A stretch of 64,000 nucleotides of DNA from the NCBI GenBank assembly GCA_047639555.1, contig JBLIOE010000011.1:1-64000 (forward strand), written 5' to 3'. A program made the translations under genes and the position numbers. Shown piece after piece: positions 7,368 through 16,400 of the stretch. The DNA is from JAJRXC01 sp047639555 (lineage in GTDB: Bacteria; Actinomycetota; Acidimicrobiia; Acidimicrobiales; Aldehydirespiratoraceae). Below the pieces are notes generated by a model. That model was not told the DNA's origin. It did not search any database and saw only the letters and a list, made by a program, of their open reading frames with translations. Positions within the stretch are counted from its first letter, which is position 1, and each line of letters opens with the position of its first letter.

Positions 7368-8402
7368 TCAGCAGTCGTTGTGCGCCGTGACGTAGGTGCT
7401 GATGTCGGAGAGGAGCCCGTCGGCGAAGATGCTCCGGGGAGCGAAAGTTCCAGCGAGCATCAGCCCAATGCCGTTGGCGTCGGTCAGCGAGTGTTGCGCT
7501 TCGGGATAGGTCTCGACTTGGAGGCATGCCTCGCTGAGCAACCGGCGGTAGCCCATTTCGGTATCGGTGACATCGACGTTCGCATCCTGCCCGGCTAGAA
7601 GAAGCAGAACTGGCGTGTCGACCATCGAAGCGAGGCCGTCGGTGGCATCCGCGCGATAGTTGTTCGCCACGAACTGCCAGCGTTCCGCGGACATCTCGCC
7701 GAGGTATGGAACAATCGTAGGATCGAGCTGTTCGTGCCACTCGAGATACTCCTCGTAGGTGGCGTCTGGTTCGAGCACGCTGAGGCCGGTTTGGTTTGCT
7801 TCGTTCACCGAGTGACGGATGTCCTCTGAGGCGTTGTTGTCGCTCAGCTGGCTGTTGGTTAGGTAGCGGCCCTGGTCCAGCCAGTTGATGGCCGGTGACC
7901 CTGCGATTACGAACTCGACGGGGACGGTGTTCGCTACGAGTGGGAGAACCCAGCCCGCCTGACTGAAACCGATCAAGCCAACCCTGTTGGCATCGATGCC
8001 GGGATGATCAGCCAACGAAGCGACGACGTCCACACCCTCAGTGGCGCGGTCTTCCATGGTCTGGGCGAGCCAGTTCCCGGAGGAGCCGCCAACGCCAGGC
8101 TTGTCCCACGAGACCGAGGCCCAACCGGCGTCGGCGATTGCTTCCCACATCGGCCGATAGCCAATGTCATGGTTCGCAGCGTCGGCGGGACCATCACCGT
8201 GGATGAAGACGATCACGCCGAGGGCATCACCGTTGGTTGGAAGCGTCAGGGTGGCAGCGAGCTCATTGCCACCCGATTCGAACCGGAAGTTCTCCGTCTT
8301 GACGTCGTAAGTATGTTGCTCATCGACGTAGATCAGCAGGCCACTTGCCGCCACGGCCAGACCCAAAACAACGGCACCGATTCCTCGCATTCGTCTACTC
8401 AT
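7368..8402 (-). CDS. Membrane-anchored alpha/beta hydrolase
   Basis: A 344-residue alpha/beta-hydrolase. Residues about 7-25 form an N-terminal hydrophobic segment that should anchor or export it. Residues 68-71 (IHGD) supply the oxyanion loop, the nucleophile elbow is GFSQAG with S147, a candidate Asp is in AGQDANVDV and the His is in EAQHSL, so the triad looks complete. It is likely an esterase or dienelactone-hydrolase-like enzyme acting outside the membrane. Its ATG overlaps the stop of the sterol-desaturase-like gene by four bases (ATGA), so the two form an operon. In-frame upstream codons inside that neighbour are rejected. Confidence 0.85.
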   Translation of the reverse strand: MSRRMRGIGAVVLGLAVAASGLLIYVDEQHTYDVKTENFRFESGGNELAATLTLPTNGDALGVIVFIHGDGPADAANHDIGYRPMWEAIADAGWASVSWDKPGVGGSSGNWLAQTMEDRATEGVDVVASLADHPGIDANRVGLIGFSQAGWVLPLVANTVPVEFVIAGSPAINWLDQGRYLTNSQLSDNNASEDIRHSVNEANQTGLSVLEPDATYEEYLEWHEQLDPTIVPYLGEMSAERWQFVANNYRADATDGLASMVDTPVLLLLAGQDANVDVTDTEMGYRRLLSEACLQVETYPEAQHSLTDANGIGLMLAGTFAPRSIFADGLLSDISTYVTAHNDC

Positions 8403-9292
8403 GGTGCGTCGACCAGTTCCGAGCGCTCGCCATCCGCGAGAACCGGCTGCCACCCCGGCGGGTTCCAGAGCCGGCGGAGCCGAGTCATCCAGTTATTGTC
8501 GTTGCGGAGTTCGGCCCAGAGCCGACGAATCTCGGAGAACTGAACGTCGACGGGATGCGACGACTCGATCTGAGTGGTTAGTCCGTAGGTCGGGCGTTGC
8601 TTCTCAGTCTGGAATGTGCCGAACAGTCGGTCCCACAGGATCAAGATTCCCCCGTAGTTGGTGTCGAGATACTCCTGATCGGCGCCGTGGTGTACACGGT
8701 GATGCGACGGGGTGTTGAACACGAATTCGAACCAACGGGGAGTGCGCTTGATGATCTCGGTGTGGATCCAAGTCTGATAAGCCACGACCAGCCCGTAGGA
8801 ACCAAGCACGAGCAGCGGGTGGAAGCCGAGAAGAACGGCCGGGGTTAGGAACCCCAAGGTGAGCAAGGCATCGAACCCCGACAGGCGTAGGCCGGTGGTC
8901 TGATCGAATTTGGGCGAGCTGTGGTGCACCGAGTGGTAGAGGTCCCACGGCAGACGGTGGGTGTGCTCAAAACGATGCTCTGCGTAGTAGATGAGGTCAA
9001 CCAGCAACAGACACGCAACCACCGTGACCCAGTTCAGCGGGATAGCGAACGGTAGGACAGCACGGATGGCTTCGAAGATCGTGTACCAGAGGGCCAGCCC
9101 GACGAAACCAGTTGGGATGAGCACGAGGAGCGACGATGCATTCGTCGCCATCTCCTTCAGTCGAGGCTTGTCTAAACGTTGTGAGCGCCAAAGCCAAATC
9201 AGTTCGACGGCAAGCAGAGGGATGATGATGTTCTCCATCCGGCCGGCCACGGTTTCCATTGTCGCCACTAGGCGATCAATATTCTGGGTCAT
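8399..9292 (-). CDS. Sterol desaturase/fatty-acid hydroxylase superfamily membrane protein
   Basis: A 297-residue integral membrane protein with about four hydrophobic segments and the full set of His clusters of the di-iron family: HRFEH, HSVHH and HHRVHH, plus a further His at WIHTE. These bind two irons for O2-dependent hydroxylation or desaturation of lipids (sterol desaturase, ERG3, alkylglycerol monooxygenase and carotenoid hydroxylase relatives). It is first in a two-gene operon with the hydrolase at 7368 and is transcribed divergently from a TetR regulator; both start codons sit six bases from mirrored TATACT boxes. Control by that TetR is very likely. The natural lipid is unknown. 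Confidence 0.93.
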   Translation of the reverse strand: MTQNIDRLVATMETVAGRMENIIIPLLAVELIWLWRSQRLDKPRLKEMATNASSLLVLIPTGFVGLALWYTIFEAIRAVLPFAIPLNWVTVVACLLLVDLIYYAEHRFEHTHRLPWDLYHSVHHSSPKFDQTTGLRLSGFDALLTLGFLTPAVLLGFHPLLVLGSYGLVVAYQTWIHTEIIKRTPRWFEFVFNTPSHHRVHHGADQEYLDTNYGGILILWDRLFGTFQTEKQRPTYGLTTQIESSHPVDVQFSEIRRLWAELRNDNNWMTRLRRLWNPPGWQPVLADGERSELVDAP

Positions 9293-9297
9293 GGATT

Positions 9298-9348
9298 CAG
9301 TATAGGAGTTACTCGCATGTTAGGCAACGCTCGCGAGTTGCTATACTG
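9298..9348. promoter_or_regulatory. Symmetrical divergent promoter/operator between TetR and desaturase genes
   Basis: CAGTATAG (9298-9305) and CTATACTG (9341-9348) are inverted repeats. Each supplies a TATACT -10 box exactly six bases from the start codon it serves: 9292 on the minus strand and 9354 on the plus strand. A second palindromic element (GAGTTACTCGC ... GCGAGTTGC) lies between them. Both transcripts would be leaderless, and a TetR dimer bound here could control both. Confidence 0.7.
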
Positions 9349-9353
9349 TCGCC

Positions 9354-9935
9354 ATGGTGTCTCTCAGGCAACGAAACCGACTCAACGCGATGCGCTCGAC
9401 ACAACGCGCCGCGCTTCCTTTGTTCATCGAACGGGGCTTCGACGCCGTTGCCGTTGGCGAGATCGCCGACGAGGTCGACATGGCGGCCTCAACGATCTAC
9501 CGGCACTTCTCCACCAAGGAAGCCATCGTCATCTGGGACGAACACGACACTGCGATCGATGAAGCGCTCGAAGCCGCGCTGAAAGCCCAACCTCCTCTAC
9601 AGGCGTTGCGTTCGGCCTTCACCAACGAGCTCAGCACTCGCTACGACGCTGACCTCGACTTCCAACTCCGGCGAATCCAATACATCTACGCCACCGAACA
9701 CTTGCATGCTGCAGCGGTCGAGGCAGACCTCCGAGCCCGCGACGAACTCACCGACGCGCTCGAGCACTTCATTTCCAAAGCCAACCGGCCGGCCGCTGCC
9801 GTCATCGCTGGAGCCGCCCTCCTCGCCCTCGACGTCGCCATCGATCGATGGCAGTCCGGCAATGCCAAGCGACCACTCGCAGCGCACATCGCCGAGTCAT
9901 TCGATCACCTGACGCAGCTCGACACGCTGACGTAA
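9354..9935 (+). CDS. TetR/AcrR-family transcriptional regulator
   Basis: A 193-residue repressor. The N-terminal HTH spans about residues 15-60: ALPLFIERGFDAVAVGEIAD, then MAASTIYRHFSTKEAI, the canonical TetR recognition helix. The C-terminal ligand domain is short and variable. It is transcribed divergently from the sterol-desaturase/hydrolase operon across 61 bases holding a symmetrical operator, so autorepression and repression of that operon are the likely roles. The ligand is probably a lipid related to the desaturase substrate, an inference from position. Confidence 0.93.
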   Translation: MVSLRQRNRLNAMRSTQRAALPLFIERGFDAVAVGEIADEVDMAASTIYRHFSTKEAIVIWDEHDTAIDEALEAALKAQPPLQALRSAFTNELSTRYDADLDFQLRRIQYIYATEHLHAAAVEADLRARDELTDALEHFISKANRPAAAVIAGAALLALDVAIDRWQSGNAKRPLAAHIAESFDHLTQLDTLT

Positions 9936-10741
9936 GTTCGCCGAACCTCAGTCGAGGGCTCGCTACGGACCGAAGCCGACGACCGACAGCAATCAGCGGT
10001 CGATGACCCGGTCGACTGAGGCCCGAAGCATCGAATCAGCAGGCCATTCGAGTGCCCACTCGACAACGCCGGCACGAAATCACTGTCCCGCGCACGACCG
10101 CTCGGCATCGGCCCCAGTGCAGTGCTCACAATGTCGGCGCGACGTGGCTCTCGACCCGCTCGATAACCGGCAATGAGGGCGGTTTGGCGGCCGACTGCTC
10201 AGGAGACCGACCGATGCACATCACTCAGGGGGCCGGACGGCCCCAGTGAGAATCTGCCGACGCAACCAGCATGCACTGGCGGACGATTCCAGGCCTCGGG
10301 CTGATCCCTTGGCCGGTCCAGACCAACAGCGTGCGTCGCTGAGCGAGACGCAGCACTGAGCCGCCGACCCAATGCCTGACTAACCGTGTCCCCTCAACGC
10401 GCGGCAGACCCGATCGCGTCGAAGCAGCGCATTGCACCGCCGATTGCTCACATAGTCAGCCATGTCGTTTCCAAGGTCTGATGAATCATCACTGCATAGC
10501 GACAGATCAGAACTGGGCGCTCAGAACGTCGAGCCGGCCAGGGTCCTCAGGTAGCGAATAACCGGCAAACCTGAGTGGGTCTGGACCCGGCCCGGCGCGA
10601 GCAGAGCCTCCGCATAACGACGCCGCAGAAACACGCCCCAATACGGCAGCGACCGCTCGGGATCGGCCCTGGTGTGGTGTCACGAAATCGCGGAGCGTCC
10701 GGGCGTTCAGAGGCGCCGTATATCTCGACGGGCCAGTGATA
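9936..10741. other. 800-base stretch without a supportable gene
   Basis: Short frames exist on both strands, but none has a start context, a family motif or matching codon usage. The one structure I see is a strong hairpin at 10224-10250: outer CTCA/TGAG and inner GGGGCCG/CGGCCCC arms with a tiny loop and no T tract. On the minus strand at about 10507-10740 a frame ends in residues DPLRFAGYSLPEDPGR, which could be a scrap of a dead gene, but I cannot place it. Confidence 0.5.
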
Positions 10742-10747
10742 TATACT
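10742..10747 (+). promoter_or_regulatory. -10 box (TATACT) of the second vapBC promoter, leaderless geometry
   Basis: TATACT followed by six bases (cgcggc) and then the ATG at 10754. The surrounding gtgatatatac is AT-rich against a GC-rich background. Confidence 0.6.
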
Positions 10748-10753
10748 CGCGGC

Positions 10754-10948
10754 ATGACCAAGCGATTGATCGACGTCGATGACGATGCGCTCGATGCTGC
10801 ACGCGCCCAACTCGGCACCCGCACGATCAAAGACACCGTCAACGAGGCGCTACGTAGCGCCGCTCACCAACGAAGCTCGGAGCTCACAAACGCGCTGTCT
10901 GTTCTCGCCGACGCCGACCTCGACGACCGTTCCACGGCCTGGCGCTAA
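10754..10948 (+). CDS. vapB: VapB-type antitoxin (second module)
   Basis: A 64-residue protein MTKRLIDVDDDALDAARAQLG, then TIKDTVNEALR, which is the classic VapB/type II antitoxin N-terminal DNA-binding segment. The acidic tail ADADLDDRSTAWR resembles toxin-binding arms. Start 10754 is chosen because a TATACT box ends six bases upstream; an in-frame ATG six codons earlier would overlap that box. Its TAA shares its last base with the toxin ATG (TAATG), so the pair is translationally coupled. It is not closely similar to the antitoxin at 6825. Confidence 0.88.
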   Translation: MTKRLIDVDDDALDAARAQLGTRTIKDTVNEALRSAAHQRSSELTNALSVLADADLDDRSTAWR

Positions 10949-11349
10949 TGTTCCTGCTCGACACGAGCGTCCTGACCAGACTCCGCGCCCCGTCGATCCT
11001 CCAGCGAATCGAAGAACTCGACCGCGACGGCCTCGCTCGCACATCCATGACCGACCTAGAGATCGGCTTCTTAGCGCGCAGCGCCGACGAATGGGATCGC
11101 CTCCTCGTGGCGCTCGCAGCGTTCCGTCGAATCGAGGTCGAGCCACATCATTTCGCCCGCGCACAACAGGTTCAGCGAGACCTCGCCGCCGACGGGCTCA
11201 GGGGACGCAAGGTGCCCGATCTTCTCATCGCCGCAGTCGCCGAGGCCACGTCGCTCACGATCCTGCACTACGACGCGGACTTCGACCACATCGCAGCCGT
11301 CACGGGACAACCAACCCAATGGATCGTCGAGCGCGGATCCATCGACTGA
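10948..11349 (+). CDS. vapC: PIN-domain toxin VapC (second module)
   Basis: A 133-residue PIN ribonuclease. Opening FLLDTSVLTRL supplies the first Asp, SMTDLEIGFL the Glu, KVPDLLIAAVA the third acid, and HYDADFDHI the fourth cluster. All four PIN positions are filled. It is cotranscribed with the antitoxin at 10754. The module sits next to an integrase remnant, consistent with carriage on, or stabilisation of, a former mobile island. Confidence 0.93.
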   Translation: MFLLDTSVLTRLRAPSILQRIEELDRDGLARTSMTDLEIGFLARSADEWDRLLVALAAFRRIEVEPHHFARAQQVQRDLAADGLRGRKVPDLLIAAVAEATSLTILHYDADFDHIAAVTGQPTQWIVERGSID

Positions 11350-11674
11350 TCAACTCCTCAATCTGCCACCATCGAAACGACCGCCGCCCGACAACCCGCC
11401 GCAGAATCACGGCGAGTACGACGGAGACCGCGCTTCATGCCAGCCCAAGCCGCGCACCGCATAGTCGCGGCTGAGGGTGACCGGCTTCGCCGGGAGTGTG
11501 GCGCGAACATTGTCTCTTTGGGTCGCGATTATCGAGTGCCTCGATTTTCCCTCGGCCCCGCCGTCGCCCGATCGATACGTGAGGATATGGGGGTAATCCC
11601 TGGCGTCTTTGGCGGACGCTGGGTGACCGGCGAGGGACTGTTGGTGATGGTCCCGCCGGGACCGGAAAAGGATG
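11350..11674. other. Gap upstream of the recombinase remnant
   Basis: No supportable intact gene. A plus-strand frame opens at 11437 and runs into the recombinase remnant, but its first 80 residues match nothing I recognise. They may be part of the original insertion junction or of an upstream dead gene. Confidence 0.4.
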
Positions 11675-12300
11675 CCGTGATGTCGTGGTCCCCGGGTTTG
11701 ATCCGCTCTGCCGCGCCCGAAGGCAGGGTTGATCTCAGGCTCGGCCATCCCCTCGTGGATGACTTCTTGGCGTTCGCCGACGCGAGGTGTCGACCGAACA
11801 CGGTGTTGGCGGCAGGGTCGATCTGAAGGTGTTCTTCACGATCATCGAGAAGGACCCGGTTGAGGTGACGAGTGGCGATGTGCTCGAGTTCATTCGGGCT
11901 CAACGAGCGAGTGGGGATCCGAAGGTGGTCCGTCTCGCTGAAGGTGAGTCGGGCCTGTCATCTCGGACGATCCAACGCCGCCTGTCGTCGCTGTCATCGT
12001 TGTATTCGTTCCTCGTCTTGCGCGGTGATGTCACTGTGAACCCGGTCCCTCGGGGCTTGTCGACCCGGCGGGCTCGTGACCGCGGCGGCCGGGGTGTCCC
12101 GCTGATCCGGAGACCGCGCACGTTGCCTCGGGTCGCGGAGCCGGGCGAGATCGACGCCTTGTTGGCGGCGTGTCGCCGGTTCCGTGATCAAGCAATGTTC
12201 GAAGCGATGGTGTTCGGCGGACACCGACCGGGTGTTCGTCGTGCTCAAAGGGCAACGGCGGGGCCGACCGTTGTCCGATGAGGGACTGAAACAGATTCCC
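11675..12300 (+). pseudogene. Tyrosine recombinase/integrase remnant, frameshifted and internally deleted
   Basis: Three pieces in different frames line up with one phage-type integrase. Piece 1 (to about 11825) ends HPLVDDFLAFADARCRPNTV. Piece 2 (from about 11826 to 12215) continues DLKVFFTIIEKDPVEVTSGD, then LSSRTIQRRLSSLSSLYSFL, the core-binding SAM-like domain, up to MFEAMVFGG at the start of the catalytic domain. Piece 3 (about 12220-12290) jumps to RVFVVLKGQRRGRPLS, normally about 50 residues later. At least two frame changes plus a deletion remove the catalytic R-H-R-Y residues, so the gene is dead. It indicates that the 6-20 kb island once integrated by site-specific recombination. 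Confidence 0.8.
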
Positions 12301-12402
12301 GTACGCATCGCTCGTCCTGCGTGTTTGGTGGCCTTCAGCGTTTGTGGCTGTGGGCTGGGAAGGATCATGTCGATGACTGATCAGGATCTGCCGGCGGTGA
12401 TG

Positions 12403-13941
12403 TCAATCGCGGCCGTCGATGTGGCATCGAGCGACGACGCCGGGGTTGAGGGTGGAGGTGTAGTAGAAGTCGCGGTTGAAGCCGGGGGTGAACCACATGC
12501 CGGCGCCGGCGGTGGCCGTGGTGTCGATTCTCGCTCTCTCGATGCCGGTCTCGATATCGACCACGACTGCATATGCGCTGCCGTCGTCGCCGCCGCCGAA
12601 GAAGCCTCCGGTTGTGTCCTCGACGAGCAGTTCGCCGGTGTCGGGCCAGTAGAGGATCTGCTCGGTGTTGGCCAGGTTGCTGAGCCAGAGCGACTCGAAC
12701 GTGCCGGTGTCTTCGTCGAAACGCCAGGCTCCGAGCTTTTGGGCGGCGATGTCGTAGGCCACCGCGATGGAGCGTTCCTGATCGAATAGCGGGGGTCCGG
12801 TTGTGTACGGATCGGCCGTACCAAAGGGCTGCATCGTGACAACATCGGACGCGTCGCGTACTGAGAAGCCGAAGAGGCTGAGTGGGCCGGCTTGGACGGG
12901 GTTAAGAGACAGTCCGGCGCTGCCGACCGGGTCGGCGCTGACGATTGAGTCCCAGAACGGGATCTTGCCCGCGTCAGTGAACCACACGCGCCCGCCGCCA
13001 ACGCTGTTGTCCCACGCAAAGGATTGTTCGATATTGGCGACGTTGTAGCTTCCGAGCCAGCTGTCGTCGATCACAAGCTCGCCAGAGTCGTACCGGATGC
13101 GGTGGATCGCCGAGTCGGTGGTTGCGTAGATGAACTCGCCGTCTGTGTTGCGGTCCACGCTGAACCGCCCAACCGAGCGGTCCGGGAGCGCAAGCTGCGA
13201 GAGAATCTCGAGGTGGTCGGGTTCGAGCACCACGAACGTCGAGACCGCGGCGCTGGGGATACCGAGGTTCTTCATGACCAGGTTGCCGTCGGACATGATC
13301 TGGAATCCGTTGTAGGGCGCATCGGCGGGGAGCTCCCTCATCGCTACGGGTTGGCATCGGGCGTCGAGTCGGTGGCAGTAGCGGCCGTTGACCACGTACA
13401 GGTCACGGTTCTCGTGTACCGACACTGACCCGACGTAGTTGTGCCCGCCCGAGGGGAGGTCTGGAGACCGAAAGATGGTCTCGAGGGTGAGCGGATCGAC
13501 CTTTTCGAGCCAGCCGAACGACATGGCGGACTGGCCGGAGCCGGTGCCTCCCTGCAGGTAGAGCTCGTCGGGGCCGCGGTGGACGAACATCGCGGCTGCC
13601 AGGCCTGTGTTTCGAGTGGTGATCGCGAGCTGTTCGCCTGTTTGTAGGTCCGGTCCAGGCAGGCGACAGGCCTTCTGACGTCGCGGGCCGCCACATTCGG
13701 TTGGCCACGCCGAGGTCCGATCGTAGCCGGCGAGCGGTTCGCGGTAGTCGAGACCGAAGCCAGCCTCTGGAAGATCGCCCTCGACCGCGACGGTTGACTC
13801 GGATAGTGGCTGGACGGGAACGGTGGTCGATTCGACACTCGGTCGCGCTGCGGTGTCGGTGTCTTCGCTGCACCCGGGCAGCGCGTAGGCGAGCGGCGCC
13901 GCGGTGGCGAGGTAGATGAACCGGCGTCGTGCTAGTTCCAT
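12403..13941 (-). CDS. Secreted lipoprotein, beta-propeller-like (hypothetical)
   Basis: A 512-residue protein with a leader combining an RRRF twin-arginine-like motif (residues 5-8), a hydrophobic stretch and the lipobox LPGC (C24), so it is probably exported folded and lipid-anchored. The body has repeated short strands of propeller character such as DELYLQGG, DLYVVNGRY and GEFIYATTD, with four or more Cys in the first third that could form disulfides. There is no catalytic signature I recognise. Its ATG lies inside the end of the upstream gene (10-base overlap with 13932-16232), so the two are cotranscribed and likely work together at the cell surface. The stop is followed by the recombinase remnant. 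Confidence 0.8.
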   Translation of the reverse strand: MELARRRFIYLATAAPLAYALPGCSEDTDTAARPSVESTTVPVQPLSESTVAVEGDLPEAGFGLDYREPLAGYDRTSAWPTECGGPRRQKACRLPGPDLQTGEQLAITTRNTGLAAAMFVHRGPDELYLQGGTGSGQSAMSFGWLEKVDPLTLETIFRSPDLPSGGHNYVGSVSVHENRDLYVVNGRYCHRLDARCQPVAMRELPADAPYNGFQIMSDGNLVMKNLGIPSAAVSTFVVLEPDHLEILSQLALPDRSVGRFSVDRNTDGEFIYATTDSAIHRIRYDSGELVIDDSWLGSYNVANIEQSFAWDNSVGGGRVWFTDAGKIPFWDSIVSADPVGSAGLSLNPVQAGPLSLFGFSVRDASDVVTMQPFGTADPYTTGPPLFDQERSIAVAYDIAAQKLGAWRFDEDTGTFESLWLSNLANTEQILYWPDTGELLVEDTTGGFFGGGDDGSAYAVVVDIETGIERARIDTTATAGAGMWFTPGFNRDFYYTSTLNPGVVARCHIDGRD

Positions 13942-16232
13942 AGCCGGACCATTCCGGTCGGCACTGGGTAGTAGAGCCCATCAGGTCCGAGGCTGGCGAG
14001 ATGTCCGGTTGGGTTCCTGTCCAGGTTCTCGTCTTCGAACACGGTCGTTACCTCGCCACTTGTGGCGTCGATAGCCACGATGGAGAACGGCGATTCCGGG
14101 TTGTGTCGATGGGCAATGAACACTGCGTGGTCCGGTGCTGACACGACGAAGGCTTCGCTGACGTTGTTGAGCGACGCCGTCCACAGGTTCTCACCGGTGC
14201 CGAGGTCGAAGGCCGACACGCCGCCTCGCCCCTGGTCGTCGTTTCCCAACACGAACAGCGTTTCGGTCGCTTCTATCGCACCGAGGGTGTGTAGCGCCGA
14301 GACGCCCGGGGCGTCGGGGAATGGTGTCAACGTGGCGTTGAGTTCCCCTAATTCCTGGTCGAGGCAATAGACCTGTTGCAACGTTGTCGGGCCGGGTCGT
14401 GCGGTGATGCAGACCTGGTCGCCGACGAGGGCGGCGTTCGATTCGACCAGCACCGATCCGGGTTCGAGGCTCTGGAACGCCCAGGCGGCGTCGGTGCTCA
14501 GGGTCTGGGTCGCCGGGTCGTAGGCCAGTCTTGCGAGCCAGGTTCCTCCACTGAGAAACACGTTCTGCGAGTCCGCCGTCACGGGTCGGGGCGAAAACGT
14601 GGACTCGTCGGCCCAGATCGGTACGCCGTCAGCGGTGACCATTTGCAGGTCGATCTGCTGGAGTACTTCGTACTTGCCGTCGGGCTCGAGAGTCGTGGAG
14701 ACAATCCACGCGTAGTTGGACATCGACGTGACCAGCAGGTTGCCGTCAGCCAGCAACGTCAGCCCGTTGATGCCCCGAACAACCGAACCATCAGGAGCGA
14801 GCAGTTCGGTTGAGGAAGTCGATGTGGACAGTGTTTCGTCGAAGCGAACCACATGGCCGTCGATGATCCACCACACATGAGCTTCGGAATCGACGAGTCC
14901 GCCTCCCATCGTCAACGGGAACGAACCATCAACCTCGACGGAGTGCACCGGACCCGACGCGATGTCGGCCGGATCGAATGCGAACAACTCCGGAAGTTGC
15001 GCTGCCTGGTAGTAGAGGTAGTTCGGCCCGATGACGGTGAGGACCGGCCGCGGCCCTTCGTAGAACTCGGCAGACGCGTCAACCGACGGCCCCGCCGCCG
15101 CGCTCTGCTTGATCCCGGCGTTGCTCTGATGAATCACCGGCCACGCGGAGTCGGACAGGGAGAGGACCGCCTCGGCCTCGTCGGTCGTCGGCACGTCGCC
15201 GAACTCGACGTTGGCGAAGTAGGAGTACTGGGTGACCGGTGAACCCTGGGAAAGGTCGAAGCCTTGTCCGAATAGTGCGTGGAACAGGAACCCGTTGATC
15301 TCGACGTCGTCGCTGGTGACGATCGTGAGGTCTTGTTCGTCGTAGACGAGTTCGTCGTCGTACCAAACCTGCATTGAACCGTTCGCTTCTCCCGCGTCAT
15401 TAAGCCGAATCTCTTGGGTGATGTTGACCCAGGTGCCCTTGACGGCCTGAAAGCTCTCAGGGTTCTCGGTGAGCATCACCATGCCCTCGCCGTAGGGGAG
15501 GTCACAGAGCCATGTGTCGCGACACTCGATCTCACTCATCCAGGGAATCGTCTCGTAGAACATCTGCCCTTCCGGATAGCCGAGCTGCGTGAGCGTCCGG
15601 TATCCGAACCGGGCCGAGAAACACCCATCGGAATCGATCGGGAAGGGCCCGGCGCAGGTCGTGGCATCGAGCGTCACCTCCGATCCGGGATCGAAGCCGA
15701 ACAGGCCAGGGAGTTTTCCGCCAACAACGCCGAAGTCGAAGTCCTCAGGAAACAGCATGTCGTAGCTGAGTCGGGCCGCTTTGGAGTCGGCGAGCTCCAC
15801 GGGAGGAGTGAAGAGCAGACCGCTGCCGCTCTCGGTCGTGACGCCATCCTTGTCGTAGCGCACTCGAAGGACCGTGCGGGTCGGGTCGAGTGGATCTTCG
15901 ACCAGGTCGAGCTCGTCGTAGCCCCAGAAACCGTTGGTGACGATCTCGGCCTCGTCATTCCATGCGACCAGCCCCCACTGCTGTTTCCAGTCGCTTTCGC
16001 CGAGATCGTCGTTCCCCAGCCAGAGCGCAGTTGTGTCCGGGTCAGTGGCGTCCGCGCTGACCGCCGAGGTGCTCGGATCGGCTGGTTCGGCCGACGTAGT
16101 CGCCGGCTCAGTCTGGGTGTCGGGGGCGGCTTCGGCGGCGGGATCGGTGGCGCCCGACCCGCCACACGCGGAAAGGGCCACGACCAGAGCCACAGATGCA
16201 GCACTGATTCCCATCTTGCTCCAGTGGTTCAT
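13932..16232 (-). CDS. Large secreted lipoprotein: polysaccharide-lyase-14-like region plus PQQ-type propeller
   Basis: A 766-residue lipoprotein with leader MNHWSKMGISAASVALVV and lipobox LSAC (C23), then an Ala/Thr/Asp-rich linker to about residue 60. Residues about 80-330 resemble the polysaccharide lyase family 14 jelly roll: LSYDMLFPEDFDFGVVGGKL with PGLFG, then SARFGYR, and a late WYDDELVYD strand. The C-terminal 400 residues look like a PQQ/WD-type propeller (FVLGNDDQGRGGVSAFDLGT, then SIVAIDATSGEV). A good Shine-Dalgarno (agagg) precedes 16232. The pair could bind or degrade an extracellular polysaccharide. It is divergent from a two-component system that may sense the same signal. 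The lyase assignment rests on pattern only; catalytic residues were not located. Confidence 0.75.
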   Translation of the reverse strand: MNHWSKMGISAASVALVVALSACGGSGATDPAAEAAPDTQTEPATTSAEPADPSTSAVSADATDPDTTALWLGNDDLGESDWKQQWGLVAWNDEAEIVTNGFWGYDELDLVEDPLDPTRTVLRVRYDKDGVTTESGSGLLFTPPVELADSKAARLSYDMLFPEDFDFGVVGGKLPGLFGFDPGSEVTLDATTCAGPFPIDSDGCFSARFGYRTLTQLGYPEGQMFYETIPWMSEIECRDTWLCDLPYGEGMVMLTENPESFQAVKGTWVNITQEIRLNDAGEANGSMQVWYDDELVYDEQDLTIVTSDDVEINGFLFHALFGQGFDLSQGSPVTQYSYFANVEFGDVPTTDEAEAVLSLSDSAWPVIHQSNAGIKQSAAAGPSVDASAEFYEGPRPVLTVIGPNYLYYQAAQLPELFAFDPADIASGPVHSVEVDGSFPLTMGGGLVDSEAHVWWIIDGHVVRFDETLSTSTSSTELLAPDGSVVRGINGLTLLADGNLLVTSMSNYAWIVSTTLEPDGKYEVLQQIDLQMVTADGVPIWADESTFSPRPVTADSQNVFLSGGTWLARLAYDPATQTLSTDAAWAFQSLEPGSVLVESNAALVGDQVCITARPGPTTLQQVYCLDQELGELNATLTPFPDAPGVSALHTLGAIEATETLFVLGNDDQGRGGVSAFDLGTGENLWTASLNNVSEAFVVSAPDHAVFIAHRHNPESPFSIVAIDATSGEVTTVFEDENLDRNPTGHLASLGPDGLYYPVPTGMVRLWN

Positions 16233-16400
16233 GCTGACCTCTTTCAAGTCGTCCGGTAGCGGGTTGAGCCCACCCTGCCGGTCCCACATCAGCTCACGCC
16301 GAAGATCGGATGCGGGTTTCCTGAAGATGCCGTGGTCGTCTTCAGGGAATCTTGATGAAACATCCAGCGAAGCCCGATGTTGGTAGGCGATGCTGGGCCG

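Noticed and set aside
10224..10250. Hairpin as a terminator of the TetR gene
   Set aside because: It is about 290 bases beyond the stop and has no T tract; listed only within the non-coding stretch.
12184..12789. 201-codon plus-strand open frame running past the recombinase remnant
   Set aside because: Only its first 35 codons belong to the dead recombinase; the rest is antisense to the propeller lipoprotein gene.
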